From NCBI GenBank assembly GCA_016871445.1, contig VHDH01000020.1:1-39252 (forward strand): a stretch of 39,252 bases of DNA. The letters are read 5' to 3'. The stretch's first letter is position 1, and each line of letters begins with the position of its first letter. Source of the DNA: Verrucomicrobiota bacterium (lineage in GTDB: Bacteria; Verrucomicrobiota; Verrucomicrobiia; Limisphaerales; SXTU01). The notes beneath the pieces were generated by a model, which did not search any database, had not been told where the DNA came from, and saw only the letters and a program-made list of their open reading frames with translations. Position numbers and translations under genes: made by a program. This document shows, one piece after another, positions 22,885 through 31,011 of the stretch.

Positions 22885-23022
22885 ATGAAACGCCAGTATC
22901 AGCCCTCCAAGATCCGCCGCCAACGCCAGCATGGCTTTCGTGCCCGCATGGCCACGCGGGGCGGCCGCAAGGTGCTCCGCAACCGCCGCCGCACGGGTCG
23001 CAAGAAGCTTACCCCGGTGTGA
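22885..23022 (+). CDS. rpmH: 50S ribosomal protein L34
   Basis: The 45-residue basic protein starts [18 protein letters not shown] and ends GRKKLTPV, with the L34 pattern of QPS-x-x-RR...HGFR.RM.T..GR.VL..RR..GR. L34 is a late-assembling protein of the large ribosomal subunit. It is the first gene of the conserved rpmH-rnpA-yidD-yidC-khpB order and is preceded by the promoter and structured leader described above. There is no obvious Shine-Dalgarno sequence (TTTAGCCT before the ATG). rnpA starts five bases after the stop. Confidence 0.97.
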   Translation: MKRQYQPSKIRRQRQHGFRARMATRGGRKVLRNRRRTGRKKLTPV

Positions 23023-23026
23023 CGCT

Positions 23027-23398
23027 ATGCCCGCCAGCCCGTCCATGCGGCTGACCCTCGGTGCTGTCCAACGCCTCAAGCAGACGCGCGATTTCGCCCG
23101 CCTCAAGGGCCAAGGCCGCCGCCTTGCGCGCGGCTGCGTCCTGTTAAATTGGGTCGAGCTCCCGGCCTCTGGCGCATCCCGACTCGGCGTAGTAGCGGCC
23201 AAACGCATTGGCAACTCGGTCGTCCGCAGCCGGGCCAAGCGGCTTCTGCGGCAGGCGTTTCGGATTCATCAGCACGACCTGTGTGTGCCCTCGGAAATCG
23301 TCCTCGTGGCCCGCGACTCGATTGCAGGCAAAGCGTTTGCCGAGGTGGAACGCGATTACCTCGCCGCGTTGCGCGTGGCCGGGCTGCTCAAGACATGA
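23027..23398 (+). CDS. rnpA: Ribonuclease P protein component
   Basis: RnpA binds the catalytic RNase P RNA and helps process the 5' ends of precursor tRNAs. The protein (123 residues from the ATG at 23027, or 117 from the ATG at 23045) contains LKQTRDFARLKGQGRR at the N-terminus and the RNR signature in VVAAKRIGNSVVRSRAKRLLRQAFR. It begins five bases after the rpmH stop, so co-transcription is near certain. The start is ambiguous between the two ATGs; the first is nearer rpmH, while the second gives the more usual short N-terminus. The RNase P RNA gene was not seen in the window. Confidence 0.94.
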   Translation: MPASPSMRLTLGAVQRLKQTRDFARLKGQGRRLARGCVLLNWVELPASGASRLGVVAAKRIGNSVVRSRAKRLLRQAFRIHQHDLCVPSEIVLVARDSIAGKAFAEVERDYLAALRVAGLLKT

Positions 23399-23477
23399 AA
23401 CCATTTTCCAAAGGACAACCACGGATAAACCCGCATGACACCGTGAAAGCTGGCCGGGCGCAGAGGAATATTATCCC

Positions 23478-23846
23478 GTGAACGCCGCCCAACACATCCT
23501 TCTCTTCGTGCTGCGGCTTTACCGCTGGTTTGTCTCGCCCGTGCTAACGACTCTCTTTGGTGCGGCTTGTCGCTTCGAGCCGTCGTGCTCGGTGTATGCG
23601 ACGGAGGCGGTGTGCCGACATGGAGCGGGGCGTGGTGGTTGGCTGGCGGTGAAGCGCCTCGCTCGTTGTCAACCGTGGGGTGGCTGCGGCTGCGATCCCG
23701 TCCCAGAGAAGGTTCCGGATTTTGGATTTTGGGTTTCGGGTGCGATGTCGAAATCAGCCGTGCCTCGGGCGTCATTTCCTACGCCCGCCGCTTCGCTGGC
23801 TCCGGAGACTCGCCCCACTTTTCCGCAGCTTGGCAGCAATCAATAG
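23478..23846 (+). CDS. yidD: Membrane protein insertion efficiency factor YidD, with extended tail
   Basis: YidD is a small inner-membrane-associated protein that aids YidC-dependent insertion. Residues 1-78 match the family: a hydrophobic amphipathic N-terminus ([17 protein letters not shown]), [15 protein letters not shown] with the conserved Cys pair, and [14 protein letters not shown]. The start is GTG at 23478. Family members usually end soon after DPVP, but this one continues about 45 residues (Ser/Pro/Ala-rich, ending QLGSNQ). The first part of that tail is encoded by the low-complexity TTTTGGGTTTCGG-type element at 23715-23740, so the extension is probably not functional. It ends nine bases before yidC. 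Confidence 0.93.
   Translation: MNAAQHILLFVLRLYRWFVSPVLTTLFGAACRFEPSCSVYATEAVCRHGAGRGGWLAVKRLARCQPWGGCGCDPVPEKVPDFGFWVSGAMSKSAVPRASFPTPAASLAPETRPTFPQLGSNQ
23715..23740 (+). repeat. GGATTTTGG/TTTTGGGTTTCGG low-complexity element, copy 1
   Basis: The segment CCGGATTTTGG (23715-23725) followed at once by TTTTGGGTTTCGG (23727-23739) is AT-richer than its surroundings and lies in the yidD 3' extension. Exact reverse complements of both modules recur at 35984-36035. Similar G/T-rich strings are, to my recollection, scattered between genes in Verrucomicrobiota and Planctomycetota; that needs a genome search. Confidence 0.5.
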
Positions 23847-23855
23847 CCCCCTTTC

Positions 23856-25601
23856 ATGGACCGTAAATCTGTCATCGTCCTCCTCGTTTCGTTCCTGCTC
23901 ATTATCGGCTGGTTCGAGCTGGTCAAGATCATGTATCCGCCGCCGCCGCCCAAGTCGGCCGTCACGAGTACAAACACCGTGGCTGGTGCGACCAACGCCG
24001 CCGGGCCCGCGCTCACCACCCCTGTTCCCGGGGCGACGCAGTGGATGGCGCCGTCGGCCCAGGAGGAGTTGGTGGTATTCGAGACAGCGGACGTGAAATA
24101 TACGTTCTCCTCGCACGGTGGGGGCTTAAAGCTCGCCGAGCTGAAGCGCTTTCCGAAGATCGTCGGCAACCGCAAAGTCACCGATTCCGCGCGCGTGGTG
24201 ACGTTGAACACGAAGGCACCCGTTGCCGCGATGACGTTGTTGGGCGGTGACGCACTGCAGGGTGACGGATTGTTCGCACTAGCCAAGACGGACCAAGGCG
24301 TGCGGGCCGAAAAAATCCTCCCCACCGGCTTACGCATCGTCAAAGAGTTCAAGCCGGGCACGAACTACCTGATGCAAGTCAGCGTGTGGTTGGAAAACAC
24401 CAAGGGCGAGCCGATTGTCGTGCCGGAGCAGCAGTGGGTATTCGCTACCGCCACACCCATCAACCCGTTGGACAAGGGGCAGTTGATGAAAGTGAGTTGG
24501 TTTGGGGACGGCAAGAGCGACGCGGTGGCGGAGACGTATTTTGAGAACGCGACACTCGGCTGCTTCCCCGGCACCAGGCGCACCGAGCACACGGTGGAGG
24601 GAAAGTTCGCGTGGGTCGCAGCGCAAAACCAGTTCTTCACCATGGCCGTTATTCCGAAAGAGTTGGCGGAGAAGGTATACACACGCCGTGTGGCGCTGCC
24701 GGCGCATGACCTGGCAGACGTTCCCAAGGGTGATACTGCTTTCGCCGCGCCGTTCGGCTTTCAGAGCTCGCTCGTTTACCCCGCCAAGGCGCTCCAACCT
24801 GGCGGAACAAACGCCATCCACCGCGATTTCACTCTTTATATCGGCCCGAAAGAATACCAACGGCTTGCTCGACTCGGGAATCAAATGAGCAACGAACTGG
24901 ATCTTATCATGGATTATGGCGGGTTCTTTGGCTTCTTCGCCAAGGCACTGTTGCTCTCCATGAATGGCTTGCACGCCTTCGGCCTTAGCTACGCGTGGTG
25001 CATCATCGCCATCACCATCATCATCAAGTTGCTCTTCTGGCCTCTCACTGCGATTTCCACCCGCTCCATGAAGCGCATGTCCGAATTGCAGCCGCAGATG
25101 AAGGCCATTCAAGAGAAATACAAGGATGACCCAACTAAAATGAACCAAAAGACCATGGAGTTCATGCGTGAGAATAAGGTCAATCCCATGGCCGGTTGCC
25201 TCCCCATGCTTGTGCAATTCCCCGTATTCATTGGCTTTTACACCATGCTGCAAAGTTGCATGGAACTGCGCGGTGAAAGTTTCCTTTGGGCATACGACCT
25301 CTCGCAAGAGGACACCGTCGCCTACCTGCTGGGCTTCCCCATCAACCCGCTACCCATCCTCATGGCCGTGACCATGTTCTATCAGGCCAAGCTCACCCCG
25401 CCCTCCCCTGGCATGGACCCGATGCAGCAGAAAATCATGAAATACATGCCCATGATGTTTGTGGTCATCCTCTATCGATTCAGCGCTGCGCTCACACTTT
25501 ACTGGACCGTCCAAAATCTGCTAACCATCCTGCAAACTAAACTCACCAAGATTCAGGACGACAAGAAAGCCGCCAAGCCGGAGCCAAAGCCGCAGAAATA
25601 A
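23856..25601 (+). CDS. yidC: Membrane protein insertase YidC
   Basis: YidC inserts and folds proteins in the inner membrane, alone or with SecYEG. The 581-residue protein has the gram-negative layout: an N-terminal helix (VIVLLVSFLLIIGWFELVKIM), a large periplasmic beta-super-sandwich domain (about 60-340), then the conserved insertase core. The core has LLLSMNGLHAFGLSYAWCIIAITIIIKLLFWPLT, the cytoplasmic hairpin with QPQMKAIQEKYKDDPTKMNQ, GCLPMLVQFPVFIGFYTML, and further helices toward the C-terminus. The hydrophilic-groove arginine is probably that of STRSMKRM. Its neighbours yidD and khpB are the usual ones. Confidence 0.97.
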   Translation: MDRKSVIVLLVSFLLIIGWFELVKIMYPPPPPKSAVTSTNTVAGATNAAGPALTTPVPGATQWMAPSAQEELVVFETADVKYTFSSHGGGLKLAELKRFPKIVGNRKVTDSARVVTLNTKAPVAAMTLLGGDALQGDGLFALAKTDQGVRAEKILPTGLRIVKEFKPGTNYLMQVSVWLENTKGEPIVVPEQQWVFATATPINPLDKGQLMKVSWFGDGKSDAVAETYFENATLGCFPGTRRTEHTVEGKFAWVAAQNQFFTMAVIPKELAEKVYTRRVALPAHDLADVPKGDTAFAAPFGFQSSLVYPAKALQPGGTNAIHRDFTLYIGPKEYQRLARLGNQMSNELDLIMDYGGFFGFFAKALLLSMNGLHAFGLSYAWCIIAITIIIKLLFWPLTAISTRSMKRMSELQPQMKAIQEKYKDDPTKMNQKTMEFMRENKVNPMAGCLPMLVQFPVFIGFYTMLQSCMELRGESFLWAYDLSQEDTVAYLLGFPINPLPILMAVTMFYQAKLTPPSPGMDPMQQKIMKYMPMMFVVILYRFSAALTLYWTVQNLLTILQTKLTKIQDDKKAAKPEPKPQK

Positions 25602-25622
25602 TTCCGTTTCCTCTCTTTCCCT

Positions 25623-26084
25623 ATGACCACCGAACCTAAAACCATACTAGCCGATTTAATTAACCACCTCGGCTTTACCGAGGCCACCATCACTGAGCAA
25701 AAACTCGACGACGGCGGTCTCTTCCTAGAAGTGCAGTGCGCCGAGTCCAACCGGCTTATCGGCCGGCATGGGCAGACCCTTGGCGACCTGCAATACCTGA
25801 CCAATCGCATCGCCTTTAATCAGGACGATTGCGCCCCACGCATCACTGTTGACGTGGGTGGTTACCGCGCCGCCGCGCGCGAGGCGCTCATCAAGAAAGC
25901 CAAAGACGCGGCTGACAAGGTGCGCAAGTGGGGCGACATCGTCGAACTCGAGCCAATGAACGCTTACGATCGTCGCGTGGTGCATCAAGCCCTGCGAGAA
26001 GACCCCGACATTGAGACCCACAGCGTGGAAGTCGAAGGCACCGACAAGAAGGCGATGCTCTTGCGTCCGAAGCGAAAGGAGTGA
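25623..26084 (+). CDS. khpB: RNA-binding protein KhpB/Jag (KH and R3H domains)
   Basis: This 153-residue protein has a KH domain with the loop GRHGQTLGDLQYL (about residues 47-60) and a C-terminal R3H domain with the R-x-x-x-H motif in MNAYDRRVVHQAL. The Jag_N domain of Firmicutes homologues is absent, as is usual in gram-negative relatives. KhpB binds RNA and has been tied to cell division and elongation in some bacteria; here its role is inferred only. The start is 21 bp after yidC. The stop overlaps a GTG of the next small reading frame. Confidence 0.93.
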   Translation: MTTEPKTILADLINHLGFTEATITEQKLDDGGLFLEVQCAESNRLIGRHGQTLGDLQYLTNRIAFNQDDCAPRITVDVGGYRAAAREALIKKAKDAADKVRKWGDIVELEPMNAYDRRVVHQALREDPDIETHSVEVEGTDKKAMLLRPKRKE

Positions 26085-26095
26085 ACTTGATTGGC

Positions 26096-26323
26096 ATGGA
26101 ACTGCCCCGCACGTTCGAACTGCCCGACTCTGTCTCCGAGTGGGACGACAAGCTTTACTTCACTTTCCTGCAAGACCATCAGTTTGGGTACCAGACCATC
26201 TTGGATGACCTCAAGGCGCGCGGTCAGGAGCAAACGGCCGAATACGCGCACTGGTTCGAGCAGTTCAAGACTGTGGAGCGTTACCTCGCTCGCGACTTCA
26301 ACCGCCGCTATCACCAAGGCTGA
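26096..26323 (+). CDS. Small acidic/aromatic protein of unknown function in the rpmH-khpB operon
   Basis: This is a predicted 75-residue cytoplasmic protein (MELPRTFELPDSVSEWDDKL to DFNRRYHQG) rich in Phe, Tyr, Asp and Glu, with helical segments TILDDLKARGQEQTAEYAHW and FKTVERYLARDF. I do not recognise a family. The frame is well behaved, and AAAGGAG lies at 26075-26081, 14 nt before the ATG. A GTG at 26081 overlapping the khpB stop would add five residues. Its position right behind khpB suggests co-expression with the insertase/RNA-processing operon. Confidence 0.68.
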   Translation: MELPRTFELPDSVSEWDDKLYFTFLQDHQFGYQTILDDLKARGQEQTAEYAHWFEQFKTVERYLARDFNRRYHQG

Positions 26324-26391
26324 CGTAGGCAAGCGCAGGCAGTTTGGAATATCTGGCTGCTGGAAGCGGCTGGACAACTATCCGTCTCGGC

Positions 26392-27459
26392 ATGTCGCCC
26401 GATCGCCAGCCTGATGGCACCCTGCCCACGCGCGGGGCATTGTCCCAGCCGACGAACCGTTTCGTGGCGACTGCGCGGGAGCGCAACCCGGAGTTCGACG
26501 ATGCCGAGGAACCGCTGCCCCACACGCAGTTCCTGCCAGATCGTTCGCTCACGGCCATCGCCTGGAATGACAGCCCGGATATCGGATTCCGCGCGAGCCT
26601 CAATCCCTATCGCGGCTGCGAGCACGGCTGCATTTACTGCTACGCTCGACCTACGCACGAATATCTCGGCTTCTCCAGCGGCTTGGACTTCGAGACGCGC
26701 ATCATGGTCAAGGAGCGTGCACCGGAGTTGCTGCGGGCGGAACTGGCGTCCGCCAAGTGGGAGCCGCAAACCATCGCTCTAAGTGGCGTGACGGACTGCT
26801 ACCAGCCAGTCGAACGGAAGTTAGAACTCACCCGCCGCTGTTTGGCCGTGCTGGCAGAGTTCCGGAACCCAGTGGGCATCGTGACAAAAAACCGGCTCGT
26901 CATCCGGGACCTTGATCTTTTACAGGAACTCGCCCGGTACCACGCCGCCGTGGTGTTCATCTCACTCACCACGCTGACTCCGGAGTTGCGCCGCGTGATG
27001 GAGCCGCGCACGTCGCCACCCGCCGCGCGCCTCGCGACGATCCGCGATCTCGCCAGGGCGGGCATCCCAGTGGGTGTGATGACCGCACCGATGATTCCCG
27101 GGCTAAACGACCATGAGCTCCCGCAGCTATTAGCAGCAGCTGCAGATGCAGGGGCGCGCTTCGCGGGCTACGTCACCTTGCGCCTGCCCCACCAGAACAA
27201 GGCGCTGTTCGAGCAATGGCTGGGGGAGCATTTTCCAGCACGGAAGGATAAAGTAATCGCCGGCATTCGCGCCGTGCGCGCGGGCGAGCTCAACGACCCC
27301 AAGTTTGGCGCACGAATGCGTGGCAGCGGCCGCCGCGCAGATCAGATTGAGCAGTTGTTTGAGGTAGGTTGCCGTAAGGCGGGGCTCAACCGGGAGGAAT
27401 TGCGACTCTCGACTGCGGCCTTCCGCCGGCCTGGTGGCGTGCAGATGGAACTGCTTTGA
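26392..27459 (+). CDS. PA0069/Rv2578c-type radical SAM protein
   Basis: This 355-residue radical SAM protein is related to the spore photoproduct lyase-like set (SplB/COG1533). The cluster motif is NPYRGCEHGCIYCYARPTHE (Cys76, Cys80, Cys83), preceded by the family-typical SLNPY and followed by GFSSGLDFET, LSGVTDCYQP, VGIVTKNRLV, SLTTLTPELRRVMEPR and APMIPGLND. The reaction of this family is unknown; a DNA-repair link is only by distant homology. A TTG at 26344 would add 16 residues, but the ATG at 26392 is better. It lies 68 bp behind the small gene and converges with lhgO. Confidence 0.9.
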   Translation: MSPDRQPDGTLPTRGALSQPTNRFVATARERNPEFDDAEEPLPHTQFLPDRSLTAIAWNDSPDIGFRASLNPYRGCEHGCIYCYARPTHEYLGFSSGLDFETRIMVKERAPELLRAELASAKWEPQTIALSGVTDCYQPVERKLELTRRCLAVLAEFRNPVGIVTKNRLVIRDLDLLQELARYHAAVVFISLTTLTPELRRVMEPRTSPPAARLATIRDLARAGIPVGVMTAPMIPGLNDHELPQLLAAAADAGARFAGYVTLRLPHQNKALFEQWLGEHFPARKDKVIAGIRAVRAGELNDPKFGARMRGSGRRADQIEQLFEVGCRKAGLNREELRLSTAAFRRPGGVQMELL

Positions 27460-27472
27460 CCCGGTAAACCCC

Positions 27473-28672
27473 TTACATGGCCGCTGTGATCTGGCCGGCA
27501 ATTTCCTCGCCGATGGCCAGGGCAGCCGTTGCGCCGGGGCTTGGCGCGTTGAGCACGTGCAGCGCGTTGCGCCGGGCGAGGAGGTGAAAATCTTGCACCA
27601 GTGTGCCATCGGGCGACATCGCTTGTGCGCGCACGCCTGCGCCGCCGGGCGCGAGGTCGCTTTCGCGAATTTCAGGGACAAGCCGCTGGAGCGACTCGCA
27701 AAATAGCCGCTTGCTAAAACTGCGCTTGAGCTCCTCCCAACTCATGCGCTTGTGTCGGCCGAGAAAATTCCACAGCCCGCCAAAAGTCAGGATGTCCCAT
27801 AGATCGCTCACGCGCAGGTCCGTCTTCTTGTAACCTTCACGAGCGAAGGCCAACACGGCGTTCGGCCCAGCTTCGATACCGCCGTGAATCATGCGAGTGT
27901 AGTGCACCCCGAGGAACGGGAACTGCGGGTCGGGCACGGGGTAAATCAAGTGTCGCACGAGATGCTCGCGATCTTTCCGCAGCTGATAGTATTCCCCCCG
28001 AAACGGTACGATGCGCACCTCGCGGCGTTCGCCGGCTAGTTCGCTTACGCGGTCGCAGTGCAGGCCAGCACAGTTCACGATGAAATCGCCCGCGAACTCA
28101 CTCCCCGTAGTTTCCACCAGCCAGCCTGAGCCGGACGCCCGCAGCGCCGTCACGCGCGCGGAAGTCACGACGCGGTGGCCGGCCTTGGTGATGAGCCGCT
28201 GCATGGTCGCGCAAACTTTTGCGTAATCCACGATGCCTTCCTGTGGGACGTGTAAGGCAGCCACGCCGCCGACGTGCGGCTCGATCTCGCGCATCTGCTC
28301 CGGCCCGAGCCAACGCAATCCTTGCAGGCCATTCTTAGCTCCGCGTTCGTGCAAATCCCTGAGCCGTGTGACCTCGGTGTCATCCACGGCCACGACGAGC
28401 TTGCCGCACACGTCGTGCGGGATGTCGTGCTCACGGCAAAAAGCGGTCATCTCCGCGATGCCGCTGACCGCGAGTCTGGCCTTGAGCGAGCCGGGTTTGT
28501 AGTAAAGGCCGCAGTGCAGCACGCCGCTGTTGTGCGTGCTCTGATGCCGGCCCACTTCAGGCTCCTTCTCGAGCAGGGTGATGCGCGCATCCGGTAGCCG
28601 GCCCGCGAGCTTGAGGGCGGTGCCCATACCTACAAGACCACCGCCGATAATGAGGAAATGCTTGCCAGACAC
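27473..28672 (-). CDS. lhgO: L-2-hydroxyglutarate oxidase
   Basis: LhgO is an FAD enzyme that oxidises L-2-hydroxyglutarate to 2-oxoglutarate and passes electrons to the membrane quinone pool. The 399-residue protein has the FAD-binding LIIGGGLVGMGTALKL at the N-terminus, the family signature THNSGVLHCGLYYKPGSLKARL (split by the active-site region), VNCAGLHCDRV, RGEYYQL and the C-terminal FAD contact NAPSPGATAALAIG. The start is GTG at 28672. The CotH gene lies 57 bp upstream on the same strand, possibly co-transcribed but with no obvious functional link. Other DAO-superfamily specificities cannot be excluded. Confidence 0.9.
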   Translation of the reverse strand: MSGKHFLIIGGGLVGMGTALKLAGRLPDARITLLEKEPEVGRHQSTHNSGVLHCGLYYKPGSLKARLAVSGIAEMTAFCREHDIPHDVCGKLVVAVDDTEVTRLRDLHERGAKNGLQGLRWLGPEQMREIEPHVGGVAALHVPQEGIVDYAKVCATMQRLITKAGHRVVTSARVTALRASGSGWLVETTGSEFAGDFIVNCAGLHCDRVSELAGERREVRIVPFRGEYYQLRKDREHLVRHLIYPVPDPQFPFLGVHYTRMIHGGIEAGPNAVLAFAREGYKKTDLRVSDLWDILTFGGLWNFLGRHKRMSWEELKRSFSKRLFCESLQRLVPEIRESDLAPGGAGVRAQAMSPDGTLVQDFHLLARRNALHVLNAPSPGATAALAIGEEIAGQITAAM

Positions 28673-28729
28673 GACGAGCAGAGAGTGCGAATGCGCTGTG
28701 CCGGTGGCAAGCTTGTGTGCCAGCCGCCC

Positions 28730-30349
28730 TTAATTCTGCCGGGTGATTTGAAGGGAGCTGAGATCGAACCAAGCGCGACCCTTTTCGGCCCGCAATTCGC
28801 AGACCAGGACGACCTCGGTGGAGGGCGCGGACACCTCAAACTCATAGGAGATTTTCTTCCAGTCGTTGTCCCCGCTGACTTGGTTGGGCCGGTTGGAGCC
28901 GGAAATGCGTAGGCCTGCGCCCTCGCCGGTCGGTTCCTTGAGCGGCACGACATCCTTGGTGGCGATCTTGCCCTCGAAGCGGTATTTGCCCGCGTCCAGC
29001 AGCACCCGCGTCCGCCACGAGGCGACGACGCGGTTGGGCTTTTCGAGATTGATCTCCAAGGCCTTCACGCCGCCCCGGTCGGCCTCGCCCAGCTTGGATT
29101 CCCCCGAATCCAACTGTGGCTCCCACTTGCCGATCTTGAGCACGCCGTTGGCGTCGGGCTTGACCGGCTTGGGCGGCGCGATGCCCACCTGCTTCTGGAT
29201 GCCTGCGATGCGGGCGAGGAGCCGGTTGTTCATGTCCCGGGTGGTGTTGTCGAAGTTCTTTGCCGCGCCTTCGTTCATCTCGGCCAGCACCGGCCGGACG
29301 CGGGCGTGGACCTTGGCGGTCTCGTTGGTGAGGAACTCGGCGGTGAAGACGTTGGTGAGCAGGTAGCCCACCCGGTCGCGGTAGAGTTGCTTCGTCTGCG
29401 GAAGCTGCCACAGGGCGCTGGTGACCATGCCGCCCATGCTGTCGAAGACGGGAAAGTTCGGGTCGCCGAACATCTGGTCCATGCCGGAGGCGAGGAAGTG
29501 AACCTTGGAGCTGCCCGCCGGTATGAGCAGTCGGTAGTTGTTGCGGTTACGCGCGTAGCCATCCCAGTGCGCGGTCATCATCTCCAAGGCCACGACCGAG
29601 AGGAAATGGTCGATGGCCAGAGTTTCTTCCAGCCGGGCGGCGCGCTTGGCGAGGTCGGGTTCGCGGCAGGCGGCGACGAGTCCCTTCAGGTCGGCTTGAT
29701 CATTTGTGCCCTGGCCAATTTTGCGGTCCTTGCGCTGGTCAATGTCCGCGCAGAAACCGCCATCGTAGAAGGTGCCCGCCTTGCTGCCGAAGTGATTGCG
29801 CATGAACTGCGTGTCAAAGCCCTCCTTGAGCACGTAGAAGCCCAGGTCACGGCCATTGAGCCAGACGCGGGCGTGCGAGACACGTGGCGAAGGCACGCCG
29901 CCGGCGTTGAAGAGGGCGGAGGCAAGATATTCGTTGAGGTAGGTGCCGTCCTGCACCGAGTTGTTGAGGTGGATCTTGTCCAGGCCGTGGAACTTTTGTT
30001 TCTCGCGGTATTTGTCGAAGTTCAACGTGAGGGCCGGCCGGTCGTTGACGGGGCGGAAGCTGCCAGCCGCGCCCTTGAGGTGGATGCCCACGTCGTGGAA
30101 GATGAAGTCGTCCCCCTCGCGCACAGTGCAGCGGACATAGCTGCGCTGGTCCTTGTTGAGCTTGGTGAGTTCCGCCGGGGCAATTTCAATCCGGAGCTTG
30201 GGGATGATCCCTTGACGGAAAAAGACGTTGTCGGGAGCCTCCGTATGACTGCTGGCGGCCGGGCTGCCGAGCGCGCTCAGCACGGCTAACACCACGGCAC
30301 CAAGCCTAGCAAGCCGGCAGTGGGTGGGGTTGGGGGCTAACAAGCGCAC
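28730..30349 (-). CDS. Secreted CotH-kinase-family protein
   Basis: This is a 539-residue exported protein with a signal peptide (LARLGAVVLAVLSALGSPAAS) and a CotH-type atypical protein-kinase domain (about 50-360). Typical segments are VGIHLKGAAGSFRPVNDRPALTLNFDKY, LDKIHLNNSVQDGTYLNEYLA, WLNGRDLGFYVLKEGFD, MMTAHWDGYARNRNNYRL and the metal-site-like ASGMDQMFGD. The C-terminal ~140 residues (KVGIAPPKPVK onward) form a probable beta-sandwich carbohydrate-binding-like domain. In Bacillus, CotH phosphorylates spore-coat protein; the targets of secreted verrucomicrobial members are unknown. The start is GTG at 30349, inside a shared divergent promoter region. Confidence 0.87.
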   Translation of the reverse strand: MRLLAPNPTHCRLARLGAVVLAVLSALGSPAASSHTEAPDNVFFRQGIIPKLRIEIAPAELTKLNKDQRSYVRCTVREGDDFIFHDVGIHLKGAAGSFRPVNDRPALTLNFDKYREKQKFHGLDKIHLNNSVQDGTYLNEYLASALFNAGGVPSPRVSHARVWLNGRDLGFYVLKEGFDTQFMRNHFGSKAGTFYDGGFCADIDQRKDRKIGQGTNDQADLKGLVAACREPDLAKRAARLEETLAIDHFLSVVALEMMTAHWDGYARNRNNYRLLIPAGSSKVHFLASGMDQMFGDPNFPVFDSMGGMVTSALWQLPQTKQLYRDRVGYLLTNVFTAEFLTNETAKVHARVRPVLAEMNEGAAKNFDNTTRDMNNRLLARIAGIQKQVGIAPPKPVKPDANGVLKIGKWEPQLDSGESKLGEADRGGVKALEINLEKPNRVVASWRTRVLLDAGKYRFEGKIATKDVVPLKEPTGEGAGLRISGSNRPNQVSGDNDWKKISYEFEVSAPSTEVVLVCELRAEKGRAWFDLSSLQITRQN

Positions 30350-30357
30350 CGTATAAT
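30330..30357 (+). promoter_or_regulatory. Candidate promoter for the His-rich lipoprotein gene
   Basis: A consensus TATAAT (30352-30357) sits 16 bp after TTGGGG (30330-30335). The -35 part overlaps the first codons of the divergent CotH gene. Transcription would begin near 30364, leaving an untranslated leader of about 150 nt before the ATG at 30515. The -35 is only 3/6 to consensus. Confidence 0.45.
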
Positions 30358-30514
30358 GACTTTGGACTCAATCGCCTTGTTCGAAAGTATGGGACAAAGA
30401 TTGCGCCCTGCAAGCCAGCGGTGCAAGGCCTCGCTCATTTCAAACCCAAAGATACGGTTGGCAATCGCTTTGATTTGTGCGATAAAAATTTTGGTGATTG
30501 CACGAGTTTATCTC

Positions 30515-31003
30515 ATGAAAATTCTGTTAGCGCTTTCCTGTGCCGGTGTGCTGGCTTGTGGGGTTGGTTGCGGCCAGTCTCAGTCCTCTGCTGGCCATGG
30601 CCGCGGCGGGCATCATCACGAGCCGCCGCATGGCGGTACGGCCATTGACCTCGGTAATGAAGCTGCGCATCTGGAGTTTGTACTCGATGCGGCAGCGGGC
30701 AAACTCACCTGTTATGTGCTTAAGCCGCACATGAGCGGTTCCCAACGCATCACGCAGGAGACGCTGGAATTGGCCGCCACGGTGGCGGGCAAGCCGGAGA
30801 CCCTTACTCTGAAGGCCGTTGCCAATGCCGCCACTGGCGAGCAGGCGGGGGACTCCTCTCAGTTCGAGGCGCAGGCGGACTGGCTCAAAACAGCCAAAAG
30901 TTTCGATGTGGAGCTAAAGAAGATTAGCGTGCGCGGCAAGGATTACAGCGCATTAAAATTTAACTTTCCGAAGGGGGTCACTCCGGAGCCCGTCAAAAAG
31001 TAA
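30515..31003 (+). CDS. His-rich lipoprotein of unknown function
   Basis: This 162-residue exported protein has a lipoprotein signal (MKILLALSCAGVLAC, with a second possible lipobox GVGC). A histidine cluster follows directly (HGRGGHHHEPPHGG), which suggests metal binding. The rest (HLEFVLDAAAGKLTCYVLKPHM, LELAATVAGKPETLTLKAV, SFDVELKKISVRGKDYSALKF) looks like a small beta-rich domain. The ATG at 30515 is fixed by the signal peptide; the 53 open codons upstream are not coding-like. It is eight bases ahead of the DUF3299-like gene, so one operon is likely. A role in metal handling is inference. Confidence 0.75.
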   Translation: MKILLALSCAGVLACGVGCGQSQSSAGHGRGGHHHEPPHGGTAIDLGNEAAHLEFVLDAAAGKLTCYVLKPHMSGSQRITQETLELAATVAGKPETLTLKAVANAATGEQAGDSSQFEAQADWLKTAKSFDVELKKISVRGKDYSALKFNFPKGVTPEPVKK

Positions 31004-31011
31004 ACCGAACC

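Noticed and set aside
24330-25307. Minus-strand frame of 325 codons within yidC
   Set aside because: It is the antisense shadow of the unmistakable YidC sequence.
29306-30289. Long plus-strand open frame opposite the CotH-kinase gene
   Set aside because: The minus strand encodes a clear signal peptide and CotH domain. The antisense product is compositionally biased (Val/Glu/Ala) and has no start context.
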